A DNA stretch of 34,848 bases from Thioalkalivibrio sp. Its GTDB lineage: Bacteria; Pseudomonadota; Gammaproteobacteria; Ectothiorhodospirales; Ectothiorhodospiraceae. The DNA is taken from the NCBI GenBank assembly GCA_003563455.1, contig PWRV01000241.1, positions 1-34,848 of the forward strand, given 5' to 3'. A program made the position numbers and the translations under genes. The notes below the pieces were generated by a model. That model worked only from the letters and a program-made list of their open reading frames with translations. It searched no databases and was not told the origin of the DNA. Positions 9,050 through 15,921 of this stretch are shown one piece after another. Positions within the stretch are counted from its first letter, which is position 1; the number at the start of each line of letters is the position of its first letter.

Positions 9050-10006
9050 ATGAGCTGGTTCGAGAAGCTGATGCCATCGCGCATCCGCACCGACAGTGTT
9101 AGCAAGCGCACGGTGCCGGAAGGGCTCTGGGTTCGCTGCGAGGGCTGCGACGCAACGCTTTACCGCCCGGAGCTGGAGCGCAACCTCGATGTCTGCCCCA
9201 AGTGCGGGCACCACCGTCGTGTGGGTGCGCGCCGGCGTCTGGAGATTTTCCTTGACGAGGGCGGGCGTGAGGAGATCGGTGGGGGTGTCGAGGCCTCCGA
9301 CGTACTGAAATTCCGCGACAGCAAGAAGTACCGCGACCGGCTGGCCGCCGCACAGAAGGCGACAGGCGAAAAGGACGCGCTGGTGGTGATGCGCGGGGAA
9401 CTTCAGGGCGCCCCGATCGTTGCCGCCGCGTTCGACTTCTTTTTCATGGGCGGGTCCATGGGTTCCGCGGTCGGCGAGCGCTTCGTCCGGGGCGCGGAGC
9501 GGGCGCTGCAGGAACGGATTCCCATGGTCTGCTTCTCCGCCAGCGGCGGCGCCCGCATGCAGGAGGCGCTGTTCTCGCTGATGCAGATGGCGAAGACCAG
9601 TGCCGCGCTGGCCCGCCTGCGCGAGGAACGCATACCCTTTGTCTCGGTGATGACCGACCCGACCATGGGCGGCGTGTCGGCGAGCCTCGCGATGCTGGGA
9701 GACATCAATGCCGCCGAGCCCAAGGCGCTGATCGGCTTCGCGGGTCCACGGGTGATCCAGCAAACAGTGCGCGAGACCTTGCCGGAGGGGTTTCAGCGTT
9801 CCGAGTTTCTGCTTCAGCACGGCGCCATCGATATGATCATCGACCGGCGCGAGATGCGCAGCACGCTGGCGTCGCTGCTGGCGATGTTCACCCACCACAT
9901 TGCGCCGAGTGGCGTGACGGATCCTCTTCGGGTGAGCGACAGGGTAGCCGCCGAATCGGCCGAGGCAATGCCGCCCGGTCGGGAAGACCGCCGGGAACCG
10001 GGTTGA
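9050..10006 (+). CDS. accD: Acetyl-CoA carboxylase carboxyltransferase beta subunit AccD
   Basis: Beta subunit of the carboxyltransferase half of acetyl-CoA carboxylase, which makes malonyl-CoA for fatty-acid synthesis with AccA, AccB and AccC (not in the window). The 318-residue product has the N-terminal zinc finger with Cys30, Cys33, Cys49 and Cys52, then the crotonase-like fold with SASGGARMQEA and MTDPTMGGVSAS, which bind acetyl-CoA. The C-terminal 25 or so residues are polar and variable. A GGAGGA sequence lies about 15 bases upstream of the ATG. Its place between trp genes and folC is the usual accD-folC linkage of gammaproteobacteria. Confidence 0.98.
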   Translation: MSWFEKLMPSRIRTDSVSKRTVPEGLWVRCEGCDATLYRPELERNLDVCPKCGHHRRVGARRRLEIFLDEGGREEIGGGVEASDVLKFRDSKKYRDRLAAAQKATGEKDALVVMRGELQGAPIVAAAFDFFFMGGSMGSAVGERFVRGAERALQERIPMVCFSASGGARMQEALFSLMQMAKTSAALARLREERIPFVSVMTDPTMGGVSASLAMLGDINAAEPKALIGFAGPRVIQQTVRETLPEGFQRSEFLLQHGAIDMIIDRREMRSTLASLLAMFTHHIAPSGVTDPLRVSDRVAAESAEAMPPGREDRREPG

Positions 10007-10116
10007 GTTGTCCCCCGGATCATCAACACCGGGTCCGGTCCGGCACCGCCGGCCTGTCGCCGCCCGCGCCGACTGGGTCCACCGGCGCGCCATGGTGACG
10101 GAACACGGTTGACCGC

Positions 10117-11415
10117 GTGACGATGCGTTTCGATACCCTGCAGCAGTGGCTGGACTGGCAGGAAACCCTGCACCCTCGAAAAATCGACCTGAGCCTCGAA
10201 CGGGTCGCCGCGGTGGCGGATACCCTTGGTCTGCGGGAATGCGCACCGGTCACCGTCGTCGTTGGGGGCACCAACGGGAAGGGAACAGTAGCGACCATCG
10301 TTTCCGCGTTGCTGAAGGGACTCGGTTTCCGCGTCGGTCTGTACACCTCCCCGCATCTGCTTCGCTATAACGAGCGCGTGGTCATTGACGGATCCCCGGC
10401 CTCCGACACCGACCTTTGTCGTGCCTTCGCGGCAGTCGACATGGCCCGCGGCAACCGCCCGCTGACCTATTTCGAATTCGGCACCCTGGGCGCCGGCTGG
10501 CTGTTTCGGGAGAAACGGGTCGATTTCCAGGTGCTCGAGGTCGGGCTCGGCGGGCGTCTGGACGCCGTGAATGTTTGGGACGCGGACGTTGCCGCGATCA
10601 CCTGCGTGGATCTCGATCATCAGGCGTGGCTGGGCAACGATCGCGAGCAGATCGGTCGGGAAAAGGCCGGAATCATGCGTGCGGGCCGTCCTGTGGCGCT
10701 GGGTGAGGAGACGCCGCCGGCGAGCGTGCTCGATGCGGCGCTTGGCCTCGGTGCCCCGATTTCCCGTCTCGGCCGGGACTATTCGCTGGAACCGGACGGT
10801 GGGGAATGGCGCTGGTGTTGGGCGGGTACGCCGAAGAGGCTGGAACTGGGTGCGGACGCACGCGATCACTTGTCCGGTGCACGTGGCCGCAATGCTGCGA
10901 CCGCTCTGGCCGTGCTGCACCTGCTGGGTTTGCACGAACAACTCACACCGGATGCCCTTCGAGTCGGATTGTCGGCTTCGCCACCCGCCCGACTGCAGCG
11001 CCTGCCCGGGAACCCGGAGTGGCTGCTCGATGTTGCGCACAACCCGCAGTCAGCGCACGAACTGGCCGGCTGGCTTGCCGCCCATCCGGTTTCCGGGCCG
11101 GTTGCCGCGATCGTGGCATTGATGGCCGACAAGGAACGCGGCCCGATTTTCGAGGCGCTGCGAGGGCGTGCGGACGTCTGGTTTCCGATCGACATTCCCT
11201 CGACGCGCGCGCTCCCGGCGCGCGTGCTTGCGCAGGAACTCGAGGCCCTGACCGGTTCGCCGGTGGCTGTCGCGGAGAATCCCGACGCCGCGATCGCCGC
11301 GGCCTCAGCCGCCGCCGGGCCTGACGGGCGTGTGGTCGTCTTCGGTTCCTTCATGACGGTACAGGCCGTTCTGGAATCCCTCTATGCGATGGAACCGCGG
11401 ATGGTGAGCGGCTGA
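10117..11415 (+). CDS. folC: Bifunctional dihydrofolate synthase/folylpolyglutamate synthase FolC
   Basis: Mur-ligase-family enzyme that adds glutamate to dihydropteroate and extends the polyglutamate tail of folates using ATP. The 432-residue product has the P-loop GTNGKGT (residues 51-57), the TSPHL motif, the LEVGLGGRLDAVN block, the DHQAWLG segment, and LLDVAHNPQS in the C-terminal domain. The start is GTG 10117; ATG 10123 is only two codons later and equally possible. The 110-base gap after accD is longer than elsewhere in the cluster and may hold a promoter, though I cannot identify one. The length is normal (E. coli FolC is about 420 residues). Confidence 0.96.
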   Translation: MTMRFDTLQQWLDWQETLHPRKIDLSLERVAAVADTLGLRECAPVTVVVGGTNGKGTVATIVSALLKGLGFRVGLYTSPHLLRYNERVVIDGSPASDTDLCRAFAAVDMARGNRPLTYFEFGTLGAGWLFREKRVDFQVLEVGLGGRLDAVNVWDADVAAITCVDLDHQAWLGNDREQIGREKAGIMRAGRPVALGEETPPASVLDAALGLGAPISRLGRDYSLEPDGGEWRWCWAGTPKRLELGADARDHLSGARGRNAATALAVLHLLGLHEQLTPDALRVGLSASPPARLQRLPGNPEWLLDVAHNPQSAHELAGWLAAHPVSGPVAAIVALMADKERGPIFEALRGRADVWFPIDIPSTRALPARVLAQELEALTGSPVAVAENPDAAIAAASAAAGPDGRVVVFGSFMTVQAVLESLYAMEPRMVSG

Positions 11416-11465
11416 TGGACCGGACCGGGCCGCGCACGACGCCGGAAAATCCGGGCGCCGGTCGT

Positions 11466-11471
11466 TATACT
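11466..11471 (+). promoter_or_regulatory. Possible -10 element upstream of dedD
   Basis: TATACT in the 232-base gap between folC and dedD matches the sigma-70 -10 consensus well. It sits in a lone A/T patch in GC-rich DNA. I find no good -35 element at the right distance (a CGGAAA-type hexamer only), so this is a weak call. The gap after it (11472-11647) holds no recognised gene. Confidence 0.25.
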
Positions 11472-11647
11472 CCTCCTCTCGCCGGGCCTGGCAGGCTTCG
11501 ATTCGCCATGCACGGCGCTCCATTCGGTCCAACCGTGAAGAGTGATCCGTTGCCGACCATGACTGTGTCTTCCATTCCCGGGTCCCCGCACCCGAGCGTG
11601 AAGCCCTGCACCGGAACGGGTGCCGACGCCGGGGGATTCTGCGGAGC

Positions 11648-12199
11648 ATGACCGTGGAACCACCCGTACGTTACCGGATGGTCGGGGCGATCGTCCTGAT
11701 CTTTCTCGCCGTGCTTTTTCTACCGTGGCTGTTCGATGGCGCCGGTTACGAGGCGATGCAGGATCTGGAACAGCCGATCCCGGATCGACCGACGTTCGTT
11801 GAACCGCACACGCCGCCGGCGCCCGCACCCGAACCCCGCAGGGACCGTGTAGACGAGGGCGCCGACGCTGCGGCGTCCGTGGCGCAGGCGCCGGAAGTCT
11901 CCCCACCAGATCCCGTTCCCGAGGCCACCGGCCGAGCGGCTACCGCGGCGGGTGCGGCGCCAGGGGTCGGCTGGTCGGTGCAGGTCGGCAGCTTCGGCAG
12001 GGAGACGAATGCGCGGGACGAGGCCCGGCGGCTGCGTGAGGCAGGCTTTACCGCCTTCGTCGAGCGTGGCAGCGCCAATGGCCGTGATGTCTGGCGCGTG
12101 AAGGTGGGCCCCCGGGCCGAGCGTGACCAGGCCCTGCGTCTGCGCGACGACCTGCAGCGGCGAATGGATGTCACCGGCATCGTGGTGGCCCACCCGTGA
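11648..12199 (+). CDS. dedD: SPOR-domain cell-division protein, DedD-like
   Basis: A 183-residue protein with a short cytoplasmic N-terminus, one membrane helix (about residues 11-28, ending FLPWLFDG), a Pro/Ala/Glu-rich periplasmic linker, and a C-terminal SPOR domain (about 106-183, starting GWSVQVGSFG). SPOR domains bind denuded septal peptidoglycan, and DedD supports cell constriction. The order folC-dedD-cvpA-purF is also that of E. coli, which supports the name. The start is ATG 11648, preceded by GCGGAG. A 123-base spacer leads to cvpA. Confidence 0.92.
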   Translation: MTVEPPVRYRMVGAIVLIFLAVLFLPWLFDGAGYEAMQDLEQPIPDRPTFVEPHTPPAPAPEPRRDRVDEGADAAASVAQAPEVSPPDPVPEATGRAATAAGAAPGVGWSVQVGSFGRETNARDEARRLREAGFTAFVERGSANGRDVWRVKVGPRAERDQALRLRDDLQRRMDVTGIVVAHP

Positions 12200-12322
12200 T
12201 TGGCTCGCCAGTGCCACGGGAAATTCCGGCGGGTGCGGTCGCGTCGGTGGTCTGGGGTAGACTACCGCCCCCGCCGGTGACCGGTGCCGGCGCTCAGCCA
12301 CGGTTGACAGGACTCGGATGAC

Positions 12323-12826
12323 GTGAACTGGATCGACTTCCTATTCATCGGGCTCATCGCCATCTCGGGTCTGATCAGCCTGTATCGGGGCTTCGTGCGC
12401 GAGGTGTTTTCCGTCGTCACATGGATCGTGGCGATCTGGGTCGGCATCCGATTTGCCGGGGCCACCGCGGAATACCTTCCCGCGGCCCTGAGTGATGAGA
12501 CCCTGCGCCTCGGCATCGCCTTCGCGGTCCTGTTCATCCTGGTCCTGATCGTCGGCGGAATCGCGGGTATCATCGCCACCCGCCTGGTTCGTGGCACGGG
12601 ACTGACCGGAACAGACCGGTCGCTGGGCATTGTCTTCGGCCTGCTGAGAGGTGTGCTCATCGTCGCGCTGCTGGTGTTCGTGGCGTCGCTGACGCTGGTC
12701 CCGGAGGAATCCTGGTGGCAGGAAAGCCGCCTGGTGCCCGAATTCGAACGCCTGGTCGGATGGGTGGTGAACCAGTTGCCGGAGACGATTCAGGAACGTC
12801 TGCGCGATCTGCCGGACGAGGTGTGA
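12323..12826 (+). CDS. cvpA: CvpA family inner-membrane protein
   Basis: CvpA is needed for colicin V production in E. coli and is linked to envelope stress tolerance; its molecular role is unknown. The 167-residue product has four hydrophobic helices (about residues 3-20, 25-45, 62-85 and 98-122). The family N-terminus is clear, NWIDFLFIGLI followed by SLYRGFVREV. The C-terminal 40 residues are soluble and amphipathic. The start is GTG 12323, with GGACTCGGATGAC before it as a poor ribosome binding site. It is followed 34 bases later by purF, as in E. coli. Confidence 0.92.
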   Translation: MNWIDFLFIGLIAISGLISLYRGFVREVFSVVTWIVAIWVGIRFAGATAEYLPAALSDETLRLGIAFAVLFILVLIVGGIAGIIATRLVRGTGLTGTDRSLGIVFGLLRGVLIVALLVFVASLTLVPEESWWQESRLVPEFERLVGWVVNQLPETIQERLRDLPDEV

Positions 12827-12860
12827 CCCTGGACCGGTTCCACAGTCCATTGGAGTTGCC

Positions 12861-14366
12861 ATGTGTGGAGTCATAGGTGTCGTCGGCACCGCCGCAGTCA
12901 ATCAGCTGCTTTATGACGCAATGCTGGTGTTGCAGCACCGGGGCCAGGACGCTGCGGGCATCGTCACTTCGGACGCCCAGGGGCGCCTGCATCTGCGCAA
13001 GGACAACGGTCTGGTCCGGGACGTCTTCCAGGCTCAGCACATGCGTGGCTTGCTCGGAAACATGGGCATCGGGCACGTGCGCTATCCGACAGCCGGTACG
13101 GCCAGTTCCGCGGAGGCGCAGCCTTTCTACGTTAATTCGCCCTTCGGGATCACCCTCGGTCACAACGGCAACCTGATCAACGCCCGCGAGCTGAACCAGG
13201 CCCTTTTCGCGACAGACCGCCGGCACATCAATACCGACTCGGATTCGGAGATCCTGCTGAATGTCTTCGCCCAGGAGCTGCTCCGCTTTCTCGACAACGG
13301 CCTGACCGCCGACGCGGTGTTCAACGCCATCGCGCGCGTGCACGAGCGGGCAGTTGGCGCCTATGCGGTGGTCGGCATGATCGCCGGACGCGGGCTGGTG
13401 GCTTTCCGCGATCCGTTCGGCATCCGGCCGCTGGTCTATGGCCGCAGGGAGACTCCGGGCGGCGTCGAGTGGATGGTCGCCTCGGAGAGCGCAGCCCTGG
13501 AGTCGCAGGGCTTCGAGCTCGAGCGCGACCTCGGCCCCGGCGAGGGCATCTTCATCACGCCGGAAGGCGAGGTCGCGACGCGGTACTGCGCACCGGGCGC
13601 ATCGCTGCACCCGTGTATCTTCGAACACGTCTATTTCGCGCGCCCGGACTCCGTGATCGACAACATCTTCGTGCACCGGGCGCGGATGCGCATGGGCACC
13701 CGTCTCGGCCAGAAGATCCGGCGGATCTGGCCGGACCACGACATCGACGTCGTCGTGCCCATTCCCGACACCGGCCGCACGGTCGCTCTCGAGATGGCGC
13801 ACGAACTCGATATCAAGTACCGCGAGGGCTTCATCAAGAACCGCTACATCGGGCGCACCTTCATCATGCCCGGCCAGACGCGCCGTCGGAAATCGGTACG
13901 CCAGAAACTGAACGCGATCTCGCTCGAGTTCAGGGACAAGAACGTGATGCTGGTCGACGATTCGATCGTTCGCGGCACCACCTCCCGGGAGATCGTGCTG
14001 ATGGCGCGCGAGGCCGGTGCGCGCAAGGTGTACTTCGCGTCGGCGGCTCCGCCGGTGCGCTTTCCCAACATCTACGGTATCGACATGCCCGCTCCAAACG
14101 AACTCATCGCGCACGAGCGGGACGAGGATTCGGTCTGTGCGGCGATCGCCGCCGACCGGCTGATCTACCAGGACCTCGACGACCTGATTGCCGCAGTCCA
14201 GCGGGGCAACCGGTCAATCGCGAAGTTCGACTGTTCCGTGTTCACTGGCGAGTATGTGACGGGTGTGGATCCCGCCTACCTCGACTATGTGGCCACGGCG
14301 CGCGCCGACGGCAACGCCCTGGAATCGACCAGCGGCGAGGGGCTCGACCTCGCGAACAAGAAGTGA
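12861..14366 (+). CDS. purF: Amidophosphoribosyltransferase PurF
   Basis: First committed step of purine synthesis: transfers ammonia from glutamine to PRPP to form phosphoribosylamine. The 501-residue protein starts MCGVIGVVG, so Cys2 becomes the N-terminal nucleophile of the Ntn glutaminase domain after Met removal. The glutaminase half also shows LQHRGQDAAG and GHNGNLIN. The phosphoribosyltransferase half has the PRPP loop VMLVDDSIVRGTT (about residues 362-374). There is no propeptide and no CxxC-rich iron-sulfur signature, as in the E. coli type. A GGAG ribosome binding site is about 7 bases upstream. The stop overlaps the GTG of the next gene. Confidence 0.98.
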   Translation: MCGVIGVVGTAAVNQLLYDAMLVLQHRGQDAAGIVTSDAQGRLHLRKDNGLVRDVFQAQHMRGLLGNMGIGHVRYPTAGTASSAEAQPFYVNSPFGITLGHNGNLINARELNQALFATDRRHINTDSDSEILLNVFAQELLRFLDNGLTADAVFNAIARVHERAVGAYAVVGMIAGRGLVAFRDPFGIRPLVYGRRETPGGVEWMVASESAALESQGFELERDLGPGEGIFITPEGEVATRYCAPGASLHPCIFEHVYFARPDSVIDNIFVHRARMRMGTRLGQKIRRIWPDHDIDVVVPIPDTGRTVALEMAHELDIKYREGFIKNRYIGRTFIMPGQTRRRKSVRQKLNAISLEFRDKNVMLVDDSIVRGTTSREIVLMAREAGARKVYFASAAPPVRFPNIYGIDMPAPNELIAHERDEDSVCAAIAADRLIYQDLDDLIAAVQRGNRSIAKFDCSVFTGEYVTGVDPAYLDYVATARADGNALESTSGEGLDLANKK

Positions 14367-14953
14367 CCGGCGGCGTCCCCACGGCCGACCCCACGACGAT
14401 GGATACCGCGTGGCTGCAGCGTGTGGTGCGCGATGCGCGGGTGCGGGAGCCCGGCGGTATGGGCCGCCCGATTCTGGTGGTGCGCGTAGACGAGCAGCGC
14501 CTGTACGTCGTGGATCATGGCCACCCGCCGGAGCATTATCCGGTGTCGACCGCCGAAAACGGGGTCGGGAACCGCCAGGGCAGTAACCGGACCCCCACGG
14601 GCCTGCATCGCGTGGCACAGCGCATCGGGGATGCCGCGCCGGCCGGCAGTGTCTTTCGCGGCCGCGTCGCCACCGGCGAGATCGCCCCGGTGCTGTCCGA
14701 TCCCGGGCAACGCGGTCCCGGAGATCGCATCACCTCGCGGATCCTCTGGCTGGAAGGCCTCGAACCGGGCCGGAATCGGGGCGGCGAGGTCGACAGCTTC
14801 AGCCGTTACATCTACATCCACGGCACCGATGAGGAGGGGCGGATCGGGGTGCCGGCTTCGCACGGCTGCATCCGGATGCGCAATAGGGACATCGTTGCGC
14901 TGTTTCCCCGCGTGCCTCTGCATTCCCTCGTCCTGATCCTCCCGGACGCCTGA
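14363..14953 (+). CDS. L,D-transpeptidase (YkuD domain) without a visible signal peptide
   Basis: A 196-residue protein made almost wholly of a YkuD catalytic domain. The active site is His153 in YIYIHGTD and Cys169 in ASHGCIRM. The family cross-links peptidoglycan stem peptides or attaches proteins to the wall with a catalytic cysteine. The early segment ILVVRVDEQRLYVVD is the usual first beta strand pair. The start GTG 14363 overlaps the purF stop by 4 bases (GTGA); ATG 14399 is an alternative. Neither start gives a signal peptide or membrane anchor, which is odd for an enzyme that works in the periplasm. Translational coupling to purF is likely. Confidence 0.88.
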   Translation: MTGGVPTADPTTMDTAWLQRVVRDARVREPGGMGRPILVVRVDEQRLYVVDHGHPPEHYPVSTAENGVGNRQGSNRTPTGLHRVAQRIGDAAPAGSVFRGRVATGEIAPVLSDPGQRGPGDRITSRILWLEGLEPGRNRGGEVDSFSRYIYIHGTDEEGRIGVPASHGCIRMRNRDIVALFPRVPLHSLVLILPDA

Positions 14954-14983
14954 TCGCCGGAAGGGCTGGCCCTAGACGGGATC

Positions 14984-15045
14984 GTGGGAGCGGTCTCCAG
15001 CCGCGTTGCGGCGCTGGGTTGAATGCGCCGGGCCATCGCGGCCAG
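14984..15045. repeat. REP-like inverted pair
   Basis: The left unit is GTGGGAGCGGTCTCCAGCCGCG (in two parts: GTGGGAGCGG then TCTCCAGCCGCG). The right unit, read on the minus strand, is a degenerate copy with CTGGCCGCGATGG. Both resemble the GGAGCGGCCTCAGGCCGCGAT units seen at 32001-32064 in this window and the REP families of pseudomonads and xanthomonads. The units face each other, as in a REP doublet. Confidence 0.55.
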
Positions 15046-15116
15046 AGTCCACCCCCCCATGGGCCTGGGCGGCCGCCGGAGGCCAGCTCCCCGACCGATT
15101 TTCCCCGGCGCCAGCC

Positions 15117-15251
15117 CGGCGAGAGGGCTCGCCTCCCCCAGGGGCCGGGGTGACCGTGCAGGAGCGTGCCCTGCACGCGAATTGGCGTCGGGTTTCGCCC
15201 TGGCGTCCGGGGCGCCAGCGGCGCATTCGCGAGCAGGCTCGCTGCGACAGG
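15117..15251. repeat. Cluster of three REP-like palindromes
   Basis: Three short imperfect palindromes follow each other. 15117-15138 has GGCGAGAGGGCTCGCC. 15157-15186 has GTGCAGGAGCGTGCCCTGCACGCGAAT (arms GTGCAGG and CCTGCAC). 15221-15251 has ATTCGCGAGCAGGCTCGCTGCGACAG, which closely resembles a Pseudomonas REP core (GCGAGCAGGCTCGCT). Such units are scattered between genes and are usually mobilised by RAYT transposases. No RAYT gene is in this window. Confidence 0.55.
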
Positions 15252-15349
15252 GGGGTGGGGGCGAACGCTGCAGGACATTTCATGGGTGCAATAGCCTTTG
15301 TGATACCATGGGCTTTCGTCATTCGCTCGACCAGGTGGTGGAATTTTTG

Positions 15350-15366
15350 TTGACTACGGCGGTCAA
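15350..15366. promoter_or_regulatory. Candidate IscR type-1 operator upstream of iscR
   Basis: The palindrome TTGACT-ACGG-CGGTCAA has TTGAC and GTCAA arms. It fits the core of the E. coli IscR type-1 site (YYGACT-N4-YAGTCRR) with one mismatch. It lies 79 bases before the iscR start codon, where autorepression by Fe-S-loaded IscR would be expected. TTGACT could also serve as a -35 element, but I see no convincing -10 at 16-18 bases. Confidence 0.5.
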
Positions 15367-15444
15367 GAAAAACGGAAGGGAAGCTAGAACCGAATACGGA
15401 AGCCAGAAACCCATGAATTGCTGCTATCCCCGGAGGCGACGTAT

Positions 15445-15921
15445 ATGAAGTTGTCAACCAAGGGCCGCTACGCGGTCACCGCCATGATGGACCTGGCGAT
15501 CCACGATCGGATCGGGCCGGTGACGCTGGCCGAAATTTCGCAGTGCCAGGGCATTTCCCTGTCTTACCTGGAGCAGCTGTTCGCGAAGCTGCGCAAGGCA
15601 AGCCTGGTCGAAGGCGTCCGCGGACCGGGGGGCGGATACCGTCTGGCCAAGCGGGCCGACCAGATCAGCATCGCCCACATCATCATGGCCGTGGACGAAT
15701 CCGTCGATGTCACGCGCTGCAAGGGGCACAAGGACTGTCAGCAGGGCGAACGCTGTCTCACCCATGAGCTGTGGGACGATCTCAGTCAGCAGCTCCACGA
15801 CTTTCTGGACGGGATTACGCTGGCACAGTTCGCCAATCGTCCCGAGGTACAGAAGGTCGCCCGCCGGCAGGATGAGCGCCGGGCGCGGCACCACTTCATC
15901 TTCCGTCACGACGCAGCCTGA
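15445..15921 (+). CDS. iscR: Rrf2-family Fe-S regulator IscR
   Basis: Transcription factor that senses iron-sulfur cluster supply; [2Fe-2S]-IscR represses Fe-S assembly genes. The 158-residue product has the Rrf2 winged helix (MKLSTKGRYAVTAMMDLA, then VRGPGGGYRLA wing). It keeps all cluster ligands at the E. coli numbers: Cys92, Cys98, Cys104 and His107 (RCKGHKDC then RCLTH). The start is ATG 15445 with GGAGG at 15432-15436; an in-frame start at 15418 lacks this. Unlike the usual iscRSUA operon, no iscS, iscU or iscA follows: the gene ends at a terminator and meets the convergent transglutaminase gene, overlapping it by 16 bases. Confidence 0.94.
   Translation: MKLSTKGRYAVTAMMDLAIHDRIGPVTLAEISQCQGISLSYLEQLFAKLRKASLVEGVRGPGGGYRLAKRADQISIAHIIMAVDESVDVTRCKGHKDCQQGERCLTHELWDDLSQQLHDFLDGITLAQFANRPEVQKVARRQDERRARHHFIFRHDAA

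Larger units (their letters stand above)
14954..15444. other. Gene-free region with clustered REP-like palindromes and the iscR upstream region
   Basis: 491 bases without a convincing gene. The first 300 bases hold at least four short palindromic units of the REP type, annotated separately, plus a hairpin at about 15200-15218 (CTGGCG/CGCCAG arms). Overlapping open frames here translate to low-complexity Gly/Arg/Pro sequence and look like artefacts. The last 180 bases are richer in A+T and contain the iscR regulatory region. Confidence 0.7.

Noticed and set aside
8717..10246. Long minus-strand open frame opposite trpA, accD and folC
   Set aside because: It covers three recognised genes on the other strand and shows no family features.
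12657..14114. Minus-strand open frame of 485 codons opposite purF
   Set aside because: It mirrors purF codon structure and has no recognisable domain; an antisense artefact.
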